From assembly GCF_014648175.1 (NCBI RefSeq), contig NZ_BMQP01000006.1:214871-278870 (forward strand): a DNA stretch of 64,000 nucleotides, read 5' to 3'. The notes below the pieces were generated by a model. It saw nothing but the letters and a program-made list of their open reading frames with translations, did no database searches and was not told the origin of the DNA. Positions 39,528 through 47,932 of this stretch are shown here, piece after piece. This DNA is from Planobispora rosea (GTDB taxonomy: Bacteria; Actinomycetota; Actinomycetes; Streptosporangiales; Streptosporangiaceae). The translations under genes were made by a program, and so were the position numbers. Each line of letters begins with the position of its first letter. Positions within the stretch are counted from its first letter, which is position 1.

Positions 39528-39744
39528 GTTCGGGCGTCCTCGCGGGGTTGGTCGGATGGGCTATGGGACTCAAGAGCACCAGGTTCTACCAAGACCCTAA
39601 ACATTCCGGGGTCGTCATGGCGGCTGCCGTACCGCGATCTCCCGGTGATCTCCCGGAGCGGGGCCGCGGCGGCCACGAGACGCCCGTCCGGAGCGCCGAT
39701 CGTGCATGGCTCCCCGGATCTGCGGGCAGATGGGGCCTAAGGGG

Positions 39745-40029
39745 GTGTGTTCGGTGGAAACGGACCAGCTAGAGGAGTTGTCGGCCCAGGAGCTGCACGA
39801 GCGTTCGGTGCGCTATGCCGTACGTCATGGAGACTTCGGCTTCTTGTGGGAGCTGCTCAAGGTGATCCCGGCGGCCGAGGCGGCCAGCGGGCACGACCAG
39901 GAGACGGCCAACGATCTCAGTCGGGTCTCGGCCCTGCTCAGCGATGCGATGGCCTCGGGAGAGGGTGAGCTCGCCGAGGCGTTGCGTCCGTTCTATATCG
40001 ACTACCTGTCCAAGCACGCCGACGCCTGA
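39745..40029 (+). CDS. Small conserved soluble protein of unknown function
   Basis: About 94 residues from GTG 39745 (MCSVETDQLEELSAQELHER). It is acidic and mostly helical, with RYAVRHGDFGFLWELLKVIP and FYIDYLSKHADA at the end. I recall similar small proteins in Streptomyces but know no function. ATG at 39730 is an alternative start. OsmC follows after 65 bases on the same strand. Confidence 0.65.
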   Translation: MCSVETDQLEELSAQELHERSVRYAVRHGDFGFLWELLKVIPAAEAASGHDQETANDLSRVSALLSDAMASGEGELAEALRPFYIDYLSKHADA

Positions 40030-40094
40030 GGGAACCGTTGTCCGTTCTGTCGGCTTCGATAGGGTGATCGGCAGTCGAGGAGAAGGGACACGCT

Positions 40095-40493
40095 GTGGCG
40101 TCGGTGAACGTGGAGCGGACCGAGAACGGGTATGTCGCGCGTAACGACCGGGGCGCGGAGGTCGCCATGGGCGGCGGTGACGAGCAGGGCGTGTTCACCC
40201 CGGTCGAGCTGCTGCTCGCCGCGCTCGGCGGCTGCAACATCGTCACGGTGGAGCCGCTGACCGCCAAGCGCGGCCACCGGCTGGTCCGGCTGGCGATGAC
40301 CGTCCACGCCGAGAAGGTCGAGACGACGAAGCTGGGGCCGATCACCGTCTCCTACGACATCGAGCTGCCCGAGGGCGACGAGCAGGCGGAGGAGGTCTTC
40401 CGCGCGGTCGCCCACCGGGTCGAGGAGAAGTACTGCACGGTGAGCCACGCCCTGCGCAATGAGACCGAGGTCGTCCTGGAACTGCCCGTCTGA
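40095..40493 (+). CDS. OsmC family protein
   Basis: A 132-residue OsmC/Ohr fold. The two redox cysteines lie in LLAALGGCNIVTVE and EEKYCTVSHALRNE. The family reduces organic hydroperoxides, or in its YhfA/SCO-type branch has an unproven thiol role. GTG start at 40095. A weak inverted repeat overlapping the stop codon (40486-40494 with 40519-40527) may end the transcript. Confidence 0.85.
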   Translation: MASVNVERTENGYVARNDRGAEVAMGGGDEQGVFTPVELLLAALGGCNIVTVEPLTAKRGHRLVRLAMTVHAEKVETTKLGPITVSYDIELPEGDEQAEEVFRAVAHRVEEKYCTVSHALRNETEVVLELPV

Positions 40494-40640
40494 CGGCCGG
40501 TGGCCCGGACGGCCGGTGGTCAGACGGCCAGCCGGACGGCGGTCCGGTCGGTTCGGGTATACCAGGCCAACTCTGTATGTAGCCCCAGAATCAACCTGTC
40601 GATGACGTGCTCGTTGCAATCGGCTCGCTAGTGTTGAAGA

Positions 40641-40818
40641 CAGATCAACGAGGTCTGCGGGCTTCGTGGGATCGCACGGAGACTTTCACCGGAAACAGGA
40701 CGCGGGTACCGCGTCCCATGCGAGCCGCCGGAGTCTAGGGGGAGACGGCCGGCAAGGCCCGCGAGGTAGAGGCGGGGCCGGACGGTTGGGGGAACCGTCC
40801 GGCCCCGCGCCTCCTTTT
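40641..40818 (+). ncRNA. Candidate structured non-coding RNA with pseudoknot and terminator
   Basis: No protein is encoded in 40494-40972, but a dense set of pairings is visible. A closing helix GCGGGC/GCCCGC joins 40657-40662 with 40757-40762. A perfect internal hairpin GGACGCGG-GTA-CCGCGTCC spans 40698-40716. TCGCA (40672) can pair with TGCGA (40719) and AGACT (40680) with AGTCT (40732); these cross, which would make a pseudoknot. A very strong terminator ends the unit at about 40818. TAGTGT at 40629 is a possible -10 box. I do not recognise the family. There is no downstream gene for a riboswitch to control except tRNA-Lys. The start is approximate. Confidence 0.45.
40769..40818 (+). terminator. 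Strong intrinsic terminator ending the candidate RNA
   Basis: A 19-base left arm (40769-40787) pairs with 40793-40813 (one two-base bulge) across a GGGGG loop and is followed by CTTTT on the plus strand, giving a rightward terminator. Confidence 0.85.
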
Positions 40819-40972
40819 CCGCCCCTCCCGCGTTCTCTCCCCTCCCGCGTTCTGCCGTCCTTCGCTCGCCGGCCCTTCCTTTCCCCGCTCGTCCCGCGCC
40901 GCCCTCGGCCGCGTCCCGGTTCGCGCGAGGTGCGTTCCGCCTGGCGGGGCTGCTAGAGTTAACCCATCGCAG

Positions 40973-41046
40973 GCGCCGCTAGCTCAGTTGGTTAGAGCAG
41001 CTGACTCTTAATCAGCGGGTCCGGGGTTCGAGTCCCTGGCGGCGCA
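40973..41046 (+). tRNA. tRNA-Lys (anticodon CTT)
   Basis: A full cloverleaf of 74 bases: acceptor GCGCCGC/GCGGCGC, D arm GCTCAGTTGGTTAGAGC, anticodon arm CTGACTCTTAATCAG with CTT, and T arm GGGGTTCGAGTCCC. CCA is not fully encoded (CCG follows the discriminator A). A terminator follows within 7 bases, then the biosynthetic cluster. Confidence 0.97.
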
Positions 41047-41052
41047 CCGGAG

Positions 41053-41088
41053 AGAGATCCCAGTCCATGACCATGGGCTGGGATCTCT
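41053..41088. terminator. Bidirectional terminator between tRNA-Lys and rmlB
   Basis: AGAGATCCCAG (41053) pairs with CTGGGATCTCT (41078-41088), and the inner CCATG/CATGG extends the stem to a tiny loop. A short T-run follows on the plus strand. It separates the housekeeping tRNA from the secondary-metabolite genes. Confidence 0.9.
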
Positions 41089-41103
41089 TTCGTGTTCCGG
41101 CGG

Positions 41104-42081
41104 TCACGTCCCGGCGGTGGCGACGGCCGTCCGGCCGAGCAGGGGCTGCCACCACGACCGGTTGTCCTGGTACCACCTGACCGTGTCGACCAGGCCCGAG
41201 GCGAAATCCTTGCGGGGGCGGTAGCCGAGCTCGCGGCGGATCTTGGACCAGTCGACGGAGTACCGCAGGTCGTGCGCCTTGCGGTCGGGTACGTGCTCGA
41301 CCATGTCCCAGCCGGCGCCGCAGGTCTGCAGCAGCAGCTCGGTCAGCTCGATGTTGGTGAGCTCGGTGCCGCCGCCCACGTTGTAGACCTCGCCGGGCCG
41401 GCCCGCGCCGCGGACCAGTTCGATGGCGGTCACGTGGTCGTCGACGTGGAGCCAGTCGCGCACGTTGAGCCCGTCGCCGTAGAGCGGGACCTTCAGCCCG
41501 TCGAGCAGGTTGGTCACGAACAGGGGGATGACCTTCTCGGGGAACTGGTAGGGGCCGTAGTTGTTGGAGCAGCGGGTGACGCGCACGTCCAGGCCGTGGG
41601 TGCGGTGGTAGGCCAGGGCGAGCAGGTCGCTGGAGGCCTTGGAGGCCGAGTAGGGCGAGTTCGGGCGCAGCGGGTCGGTCTCGGGCCAAGAGCCCTCGCT
41701 GATCGAGCCGTACACCTCGTCGGTGGACACGTGGACGAAGGTCCCGGCCCCGTGCCGGACCGCGGCCTCCAGCAGGACCTGGGTGCCCAGCACGTTGGTG
41801 TGGACGAACTCGCTTCCGCTCCCGATCGACCTGTCGACGTGGGACTCGGCGGCGAAGTGCACGATCTGGTCGTGGTCGGCCGCCAGCGCGTCGACCAGGA
41901 CGGGGTCGCAAATGTCCCCGTGAACAAAGTTGATCTTGTCGTGCACGGCCGCCACGTTGGCGAGGTTGCCCGCGTAGGTGAGCTTGTCCAGGACCGTGAC
42001 GCTGACGCCGTCCCTGGCGGCGATGGTTCTGACGTAGTGGGAGCCGATGAATCCGGCCCCGCCGGTGACGAGAATCTTCAC
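41104..42081 (-). CDS. rmlB: dTDP-glucose 4,6-dehydratase
   Basis: A 325-residue extended SDR enzyme: NAD-binding GGAGFIGSH, catalytic STDEVYG and YSASK (Tyr/Lys), NNYGPYQFPEK and NVRDWLHVDDH. It converts dTDP-glucose to dTDP-4-keto-6-deoxyglucose, the branch intermediate for deoxysugars. It is the outermost cluster gene on the left, transcribed toward tRNA-Lys and divergent from the ABC transporter genes. It could also be the housekeeping copy for rhamnose, but the sugar genes nearby argue for the cluster. It is separated from rmlA by about 4 kb. Confidence 0.95.
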   Translation of the reverse strand: MKILVTGGAGFIGSHYVRTIAARDGVSVTVLDKLTYAGNLANVAAVHDKINFVHGDICDPVLVDALAADHDQIVHFAAESHVDRSIGSGSEFVHTNVLGTQVLLEAAVRHGAGTFVHVSTDEVYGSISEGSWPETDPLRPNSPYSASKASSDLLALAYHRTHGLDVRVTRCSNNYGPYQFPEKVIPLFVTNLLDGLKVPLYGDGLNVRDWLHVDDHVTAIELVRGAGRPGEVYNVGGGTELTNIELTELLLQTCGAGWDMVEHVPDRKAHDLRYSVDWSKIRRELGYRPRKDFASGLVDTVRWYQDNRSWWQPLLGRTAVATAGT

Positions 42082-42381
42082 GGTTGCTCTCCAGCAAAAC
42101 AGATGCAGATCAATTGGTTACCGCACGCCGTACAGAAGACGGGAGCCGTCGGATGACGGCTCCCTGATCTCGGTCCTCGCGAGAGTGGTTTCCACGATGG
42201 CGACGTTCTGACTCGGCGCTAATGGCACCACCTCTCTGTTATTCGCAAATCCTCGCAAGCTCGATGACATGACCATATCCAGTGATATTTGCGGTAGGTA
42301 ACCCTTAAGTCATAGGGCGTGACCCCTGACCGCCCCCTGAAAACCCCGGGTCCGCGTTGACCCTCCGCGCGCGGGGGACGG
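42082..42381. promoter_or_regulatory. Divergent promoter region of rmlB and the ABC exporter
   Basis: It holds a perfect 10-base hairpin GGGAGCCGTC-GGAT-GACGGCTCCC (42141-42164), a pair of distant complementary segments (CGCAAAT 42244, ATTTGCG 42287), and near the ABC start the motif TAACCCTTAAG (42299) with GACCCCTGAC (42321). These are variants of the TAGGGGTT-like element found in the other cluster promoters. Confidence 0.5.
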
Positions 42382-43179
42382 ATGCTTCCGACCATGAATC
42401 GACACATCCAGGCAGGCGAGATCGTCAGACTGGAATCGGTGCGAAAGACCTACGGCGAGAGCGGCGGTCGGGTGGATGCGCTCGCCGGTGTGACGATCGG
42501 CTTCCGCAAGGGCAGCCTCAACGCGATCATGGGTCCCTCCGGTTCCGGGAAGAGCACGTTCCTGCACTGCGCGGCCGGCCTGGACCGGCCGACCTCCGGC
42601 TCGATCGAGTTCGAGGGGAGAGATCTGACCAAGCTCAACGAGGTCGAGCTCACCAAGCTCAGGCGGGACCGGATCGGCTTCATCTTCCAGGCCTTCAACC
42701 TGCTGCCCGCGCTGGACGTCACGCAGAACGTCACGCTGCCGCTGAGACTGGCGGGCAGGCGCGCCGATCCGGCGCGGGTACGCGAGATCATCTCCCGCGT
42801 GGGACTGGCCGAGCGGAGCGGGCACCGGCCGGCCGAACTCTCCGGCGGGCAGCAGCAGCGCGTGGCCATCGCCCGCGCGCTGGTCACCGACCCGGCCGTC
42901 ATCTTCGCCGACGAGCCCACCGGAGCACTGGACACGCGGACCGCCATGGAGGTCCTCAGCCTGCTGCGGGAGTCGGTGGAGCGGGACCAGCAGACCGTGG
43001 TGATGGTCACCCACGACCCCGTGGCCGCCTCCTACGCCGACCGGGTCGTCTTCCTGGCGGACGGGCAGCTCGTGGACGAGATGCACCGCCCCAGCGCCGA
43101 CCAGGTGGCGCAGCGGCTGACCCGGCTGGGCGCGTGGGACGACAAGCGTCCCGCCTCACCGGTCGGAGGTGGCTACTGA
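42382..43179 (+). CDS. ABC transporter ATP-binding protein (MacB/LolD type)
   Basis: A 265-residue ATPase: Walker A GPSGSGKS (51-58), Q-loop FQAFNLLPALD, signature LSGGQQQR, Walker B VIFADEPTGALD, H-loop VTHDP. The pattern SGSGKSTFLHCAAGLDRPTSG with GALDTRTA is that of partners of FtsX-type permeases. The start is ambiguous: ATG 42382 follows GGGGGACGG closely, ATG 42394 is four codons later. Its stop overlaps the permease start (TGATG). In this context it probably powers export of the cluster product or self-protection. Confidence 0.92.
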   Translation: MLPTMNRHIQAGEIVRLESVRKTYGESGGRVDALAGVTIGFRKGSLNAIMGPSGSGKSTFLHCAAGLDRPTSGSIEFEGRDLTKLNEVELTKLRRDRIGFIFQAFNLLPALDVTQNVTLPLRLAGRRADPARVREIISRVGLAERSGHRPAELSGGQQQRVAIARALVTDPAVIFADEPTGALDTRTAMEVLSLLRESVERDQQTVVMVTHDPVAASYADRVVFLADGQLVDEMHRPSADQVAQRLTRLGAWDDKRPASPVGGGY

Positions 43180-45689
43180 TGTGGGGCCTGGCCCTGAGCA
43201 CCCTGCGATACCGCCGCAGCGCCTTCGTCGCGGGGTTCCTCGCGGTCTTCCTCGGGGCCGCGATCATCACGGCGTGCGGCGGGCTCATGGAGACCGGCAT
43301 CCGCCTGGACGTGCCGCCGCAGCGGCTGGCCGGAGCGGACGTGGTGGTCACCGGCGACCAGGTCTACACGCTGCCCAAGGCCAATCCGTCCGATGAGGAC
43401 GAGGACACGCAGTGGGGCACACTGCCCGAGCGGGTCAGGCTGGAGGCGTCGCTGGTCGCGAAACTGGGCCAGGTGCCCGGAGTGAAGTCCGCGGTGGCGG
43501 ATGTGAGCTTCCCCGTGGTCCTGGACGGCGCGCCGGTGACCGGGGCGAGCTGGCCGTCGGCGGCGCTGTCGTACCGGATCGCCGAGGGCAAGGCGCCCGC
43601 CGGCGCGGGCGAGATCGCGCTGGGCGGCGGCGGCCACGCCGTGGGCGACGAGGTCGAGGTGGCGGTGCGCGGCGAGATCGCGACCTTCCGCGTCTCCGGT
43701 CTGGTCACGGGTGCCCAGGCGCCCGGTGTCTTCTTCCCGGCCGGGGAGGCCGACCGGCTCTCCGGGCACCCGGGCCGCATCGACGCCGTCGCCGTGGTCG
43801 GAGACGTCACACCCGAGCAGCTGAAGGGCGCGCTCGCCGGAGTGCCCGCCGTGGCGCTGACCGATGACGATCGAGGGCTGGCCGAGTTCCCGCGCGCCCT
43901 GACCAGCAGCGAGAGCCTGATCGTGATCGCCGCCGTGTTCGGCGCCATGGCGATCATGGTGGCGATGTTCGTCGTGGCCGGGACGCTCGGCCTCGCCGTG
44001 CAGCAGCGCCAGCGCGAGATCGCCCTGCTGCGCGCCATCGGCACCACCCCTGGCCAGGTGCGCAGGATGGTACTGGCCGAGGCGATGGCCGTCTCGGCCC
44101 TGGCCACGGTGATCGGCGCGTTCGCCGGCTTCTTCGTGGGACGCTGGCTCTTCGACCGGCTGGTGGGCGCCGGTGTCGTCCCCGCGGAAGTGGTCTTCCG
44201 CCACGGTCTGCTGCCGGCGGTCGTCGGGGTGGCCGTCTCGCTGCTCACCGCGTTCCTGGCCGCGTACGTCACGGCGCGTCGCGCCGCGAACGCCCGGCCC
44301 ACCGCGGCGCTGGCCGAGGCCGAGGTCCCCGCCTACCGGGGGCTGCGTCCCGTGCGCCGGGTGATCGCCGGGGTGTGCTTCCTGGGCGGCATCGCCCTGG
44401 CTCTGGTGACGGTCCTGTTCATGAGCGGCCCGCTGAGCAGCAGTACGGCGGGACCCGCGGTGCTCGTGTGGGTGCTCGGGCTCGCGCTGCTGGCTCCGGC
44501 GATCACCACGGCGCTGGTCAAGCGGGTACGGCTCAGCGGGCCGATGGGCTACCTGGCCGTCCACAACGCCCGGTCCCGTGCCCTGCGCGTGTCGGCGGCG
44601 GTGGTGCCCGTGATGCTGGCCACCGGCATGGCCACGGCCAACCTCTACATGCAGACGACGCAGCTCGACGCCACGGAACGCGCCTTCACCGACAGCATCA
44701 GCGCCGACGCCGTGCTGACGTCCGCCGACGGCGGGCTGCCCGCCGGGCTCCTGGCCGAGGTGCGCAAGCTGCCGCAGGTCGGCGCCGAGGGCGCGAGCGA
44801 GCTGGTGACCAGCACCGCGTACGTGGAGAAGCCGCACGACAACTGGCAGCGCGAGGAGGGGTGGCCGGTGCAGGGCGTCACCCCCGAAGGGGTGGCACGC
44901 ACCCTCACGCTCCGGCCGGACCAGGGCAACCTGGCCGACCTGCGGGGCGACACGATCGCGCTGGAGGCGGACCACGCCGCGGCGATCGGTGACGGCGTCG
45001 GCATCGGTGACACGGTGACCGTCCGGCTCGGTGACCGCTCCGCCGTGGAGCTGAAGGTGGTCGCCCTGTTCTCCGCCCGGACGGGCGCGGAGAAGTTCCT
45101 GGTGCCGGCGGAGGTGCTCGCCCCGCACACCACGGCGGGGGCCGCGCCGCAGATCCTGGTCAAGGCGGCCCCGGGAACCTCGTCCGACGAGCTGACCGGC
45201 GCGCTGGCCGGCCTGGCCGGGAAGTGGCCGGGGGTGGTGGCCGCCGACCGCGCGGCGCTGACCGCCGGGCACGCGGAGGCACAGCAGACCCAGGCGATGG
45301 TGAACTACCTGCTCGTCGGCCTGATCCTGGCCTACACGGCGATCTCCATGGTCAACACGCAGGTCATGGCCACCGCGCGCCGTGCTCGGGAGTTCGGGCT
45401 GCAGCGGCTGGTCGGCTCGACCAAGGCACAGGTCATCAGGATGATGACGCTGGAGAGCCTCATGGTCGCCGCCTTCGGCGTGCTGCTCGGCACGATCGCC
45501 TCCCTGATCACGCTGGTGCCGTTCGCGATCACGATCGGGGCGACGCCGTTCCCGTCGGGCTCACCGATGATCTACCTGGGTGTGGTCGCGTTCGCCGTCC
45601 TGCTCACGCTGGCGGGCACGCTCGTACCGGCCTGGCAGGCGATGCGCGACCGTCCGGCCGACGCGGCGAAGATAGCCGCGGCCCTCTGA
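43179..45689 (+). CDS. FtsX-type ABC transporter permease
   Basis: An 836-residue permease with an N-terminal span (FVAGFLAVFLGAAIITACG), a large extracellular domain, then two FtsX domains of three to four spans each (around IVIAAVFGAMAIMVAMFVVA and LLVGLILAYTAISMVNTQ). QREIALLRAIGTTPGQVRRM and AREFGLQRLVGSTKAQVIRM are the duplicated cytoplasmic coupling loops. This family moves lipids or antibiotics, or works mechanically from the outer face. It is coupled to its ATPase by overlap and closed by a strong terminator, so it is a two-gene unit at the cluster edge. Confidence 0.9.
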   Translation: MWGLALSTLRYRRSAFVAGFLAVFLGAAIITACGGLMETGIRLDVPPQRLAGADVVVTGDQVYTLPKANPSDEDEDTQWGTLPERVRLEASLVAKLGQVPGVKSAVADVSFPVVLDGAPVTGASWPSAALSYRIAEGKAPAGAGEIALGGGGHAVGDEVEVAVRGEIATFRVSGLVTGAQAPGVFFPAGEADRLSGHPGRIDAVAVVGDVTPEQLKGALAGVPAVALTDDDRGLAEFPRALTSSESLIVIAAVFGAMAIMVAMFVVAGTLGLAVQQRQREIALLRAIGTTPGQVRRMVLAEAMAVSALATVIGAFAGFFVGRWLFDRLVGAGVVPAEVVFRHGLLPAVVGVAVSLLTAFLAAYVTARRAANARPTAALAEAEVPAYRGLRPVRRVIAGVCFLGGIALALVTVLFMSGPLSSSTAGPAVLVWVLGLALLAPAITTALVKRVRLSGPMGYLAVHNARSRALRVSAAVVPVMLATGMATANLYMQTTQLDATERAFTDSISADAVLTSADGGLPAGLLAEVRKLPQVGAEGASELVTSTAYVEKPHDNWQREEGWPVQGVTPEGVARTLTLRPDQGNLADLRGDTIALEADHAAAIGDGVGIGDTVTVRLGDRSAVELKVVALFSARTGAEKFLVPAEVLAPHTTAGAAPQILVKAAPGTSSDELTGALAGLAGKWPGVVAADRAALTAGHAEAQQTQAMVNYLLVGLILAYTAISMVNTQVMATARRAREFGLQRLVGSTKAQVIRMMTLESLMVAAFGVLLGTIASLITLVPFAITIGATPFPSGSPMIYLGVVAFAVLLTLAGTLVPAWQAMRDRPADAAKIAAAL

Positions 45690-45757
45690 GACGCGGGAGC
45701 CCGGCGCGGCCCGGCTCAGCTCAGCTCAGCTCAGCGAAGAGAACGAGGCACACACGA

Positions 45758-45789
45758 ATGTGGTCCCGCCCGGATGGGCGGGACCACAT
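45758..45789. terminator. Bidirectional terminator between ABC permease and rmlA
   Basis: Perfect 14-base arms ATGTGGTCCCGCCC (45758-45771) and its complement (45776-45789) with a GGAT tetraloop. Just before it, GCTCA is repeated four times (from about 45714). Confidence 0.9.
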
Positions 45790-45799
45790 CGCTTGCTCC

Positions 45800-46669
45800 T
45801 CAGGCCGCGTAGGCGATGGTCATCACGTACTGGCCGTAGCTGGACTTGCCGAGCTCCACCCCGAGCCGGTAGCAGGCCTCGGCGTCGATGAACCCCATGC
45901 GCAGGGCCACCTCCTCCACGCAGGCGATGCGCACGGCCTGGCGCTCCTCCAGGGTCCGCACGTACTGCCCGGCCTGCAGCAGCGACTCCGGCGTGCCGGT
46001 GTCGAGCCAGGCGAAACCGCGGCCCAGGTTCACCAGCCTGGCCTGGCCGCGCTCCAGGTAGGTGAGGTTGACGTCGGTGATCTCCAGCTCGCCCCGGCCG
46101 GAGGGCCGGAGGTTCTTGGCGATGTCGACCACCTGGTCGTCGTAGAAGTACAGCCCGGTCACCGCCAGGTTGGAGCGCGGTTCCGCGGGCTTCTCCTCGA
46201 TCGAGAGGATCGCGCCCGACGCGTCGACGTCGGCCACGCCGTACCGCTCCGGATCGCGCACGGGATAGCCGAACAACACGCAGCCGCGCACATCCCTGGC
46301 GTTCTCCTCCAGCAGGTCGGAGAAGGCGTGGCCGTGGAAGATGTTGTCGCCCAGGACCAGCGCCACGGTGTCCCCGCCGATGAAGTCGGCACCGATCAGG
46401 AACGCCTCGGCGATGCCCTTCGGCTCGGCCTGCTCCGCGTAGGAGAGACTGATTCCCAAATGTGAGCCGTCGCCGAGCAGGCGGCGGAAATGGGGCAGGT
46501 CGCCCGGGGTGGAGATGATCAGAATATCCCTGATCCCGGCCAGCATCAGCGCGGAGAGCGGATAATAGATCATTGGTTTGTCGTTCACCGGCAGCAATTG
46601 TTTCGACACCGCGAGCGTGATGGGATGGAGCCGGGTGCCCGACCCGCCGGCGAGAATGATGCCCTTCAT
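45800..46669 (-). CDS. rmlA: Glucose-1-phosphate thymidylyltransferase
   Basis: A 289-residue nucleotidyltransferase with the signature [18 protein letters not shown], then [29 protein letters not shown] and [16 protein letters not shown]. It makes dTDP-glucose from glucose 1-phosphate and dTTP. AAGGAGG ten bases before the ATG at 46669 sets the start, and the in-frame codons upstream are not used. It is divergent from the aminotransferase gene. Confidence 0.95.
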   Translation of the reverse strand: MKGIILAGGSGTRLHPITLAVSKQLLPVNDKPMIYYPLSALMLAGIRDILIISTPGDLPHFRRLLGDGSHLGISLSYAEQAEPKGIAEAFLIGADFIGGDTVALVLGDNIFHGHAFSDLLEENARDVRGCVLFGYPVRDPERYGVADVDASGAILSIEEKPAEPRSNLAVTGLYFYDDQVVDIAKNLRPSGRGELEITDVNLTYLERGQARLVNLGRGFAWLDTGTPESLLQAGQYVRTLEERQAVRIACVEEVALRMGFIDAEACYRLGVELGKSSYGQYVMTIAYAA

Positions 46670-46752
46670 GACGTGACAACCTCCTTTTTGATTCGAAAGA
46701 TAGGTCAGCCGGAAAGCGGCGGGCAAGGAGGCGTTTCGTTTTCTGTGGTCGA

Positions 46753-46762
46753 TTAGGGGTTG
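46753..46762. promoter_or_regulatory. Cluster motif TTAGGGGTTG
   Basis: TTAGGGGTTG in the 150-base divergent region of rmlA and the aminotransferase, one instance of the TAGGGGTT-like element shared by cluster promoters. Confidence 0.5.
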
Positions 46763-46819
46763 TCCGGCGCCGCAGCCGAATTTTAAGGTGATCTGGAATC
46801 ACGGAGAAAGGAAGCTGTA

Positions 46820-47932
46820 ATGGCCACTCTGGTGTGGGACTATCTGCGCGAATATGAGAACGAGCGCGCCGACATCCTCGACGCGGTGGAGAAGGTGTTC
46901 GCCTCCGGCCGGCTGGTGCTCGGTGAGAGCGTGCAGGGCTTCGAGGAGGAGTTCGCCGCCTACCACGGCCTGCCGCACTGCGTCGGCGTCGACAACGGGA
47001 CCAACGCCATCGTGCTGGGGCTGCAGGCCATCGGGGTGAAGCCGGGCGACGAGGTCATCACGGTCTCCAACACCGCCGCGCCGACCGTGCTCGCGATCGA
47101 CGCGGTGGGGGCCACCCCGGTCTTCGTCGACGTGCACGAGGACAACTACCTCATGGACGTCTCCAAGGTGGAGGCCGCGATCACCGACCGCACCACCTGC
47201 CTGCTCCCGGTCCACCTGTACGGCCAGTGCGTCGACATGGCCCCCCTGCAGGCGATCGCCGACAAGCACGGCCTGGCCGTCTTCGAGGACTGCGCGCAGG
47301 CGCACGGCGCCCGTCACCACGGCAAGCCCGCCGGCACCTTCGGCAAGGCGGCGGCGTTCTCGTTCTATCCCACCAAGGTGCTCGGCGCCTACGGCGACGG
47401 CGGCGCCACCGTCACCGCCGACGACGAGACCGACGCACGCCTGCGCAGGCTGCGCTACTACGGCATGGAGAAGGTCTACTACGTCGTGGAGACCCCCGGC
47501 CACAACAGCCGCCTGGACGAGGTGCAGGCGGAGATCCTGCGGCGCAAGCTGACCCGCCTGGACGACTACGTCGCCGGCCGCCAGGCCGTGGCGGCCAGGT
47601 ACGCCGAGGGGCTGGGGGACACCGAGCTGGTGCTGCCCAAGGTGGAGGAGGGCAACACCCACGTCTACTACGTGTACGTCGTGCGGCACCCCAAGCGCGA
47701 CGAGATCATCGAGCGGCTGAAGGCCTACGACATCCACCTGAACATCAGCTACCCCTGGCCGGTGCACACGATGACGGGTTTCGCCCACCTCGGGTACCAG
47801 AAGGGCCAGCTCCCCGTGACCGAGGAGCTGGCCCATCAGATCTTCTCACTGCCGATGTACCCGTCCCTGCCCGTGGGCGTCCAGGACAAGGTCATCAGCG
47901 CGATCCGAGAAGTGCTCGACTCGCTGTCGTAA
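46820..47932 (+). CDS. dTDP-3-oxo-2,6-dideoxyhexose 3-aminotransferase (DnmJ/EvaB type)
   Basis: A 370-residue DegT/DnrJ/EryC1/StrS PLP enzyme. PLP lysine is K186 in [25 protein letters not shown] and [10 protein letters not shown] are conserved. The start [19 protein letters not shown] and [16 protein letters not shown] match the DnmJ/EvaB branch that aminates C3 of 2-deoxy-3-ketohexoses, rather than 4-aminotransferases. It follows the 2,3-dehydratase in the pathway. Its last 38 bases overlap the 3' end of the convergent 2,3-dehydratase gene. AAAGGA precedes the ATG. Confidence 0.9.
   Translation: MATLVWDYLREYENERADILDAVEKVFASGRLVLGESVQGFEEEFAAYHGLPHCVGVDNGTNAIVLGLQAIGVKPGDEVITVSNTAAPTVLAIDAVGATPVFVDVHEDNYLMDVSKVEAAITDRTTCLLPVHLYGQCVDMAPLQAIADKHGLAVFEDCAQAHGARHHGKPAGTFGKAAAFSFYPTKVLGAYGDGGATVTADDETDARLRRLRYYGMEKVYYVVETPGHNSRLDEVQAEILRRKLTRLDDYVAGRQAVAARYAEGLGDTELVLPKVEEGNTHVYYVYVVRHPKRDEIIERLKAYDIHLNISYPWPVHTMTGFAHLGYQKGQLPVTEELAHQIFSLPMYPSLPVGVQDKVISAIREVLDSLS

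Noticed and set aside
40641..40762. Known riboswitch (cobalamin, SAM-IV, c-di-AMP, TPP, glycine)
   Set aside because: I could not find the conserved core words of any of these classes, and no regulated gene follows.
40973..41046. tRNA-Lys as an active attachment site of an integrative element
   Set aside because: No integrase, excisionase or second copy of the tRNA end is seen in the window; kept only as a question in the findings.
41104..42081. rmlB as housekeeping rhamnose gene outside the cluster
   Set aside because: It is directly divergent from the cluster ABC genes and carries cluster-type motif variants in its promoter, and the remaining sugar pathway lacks another 4,6-dehydratase; still not excluded completely.
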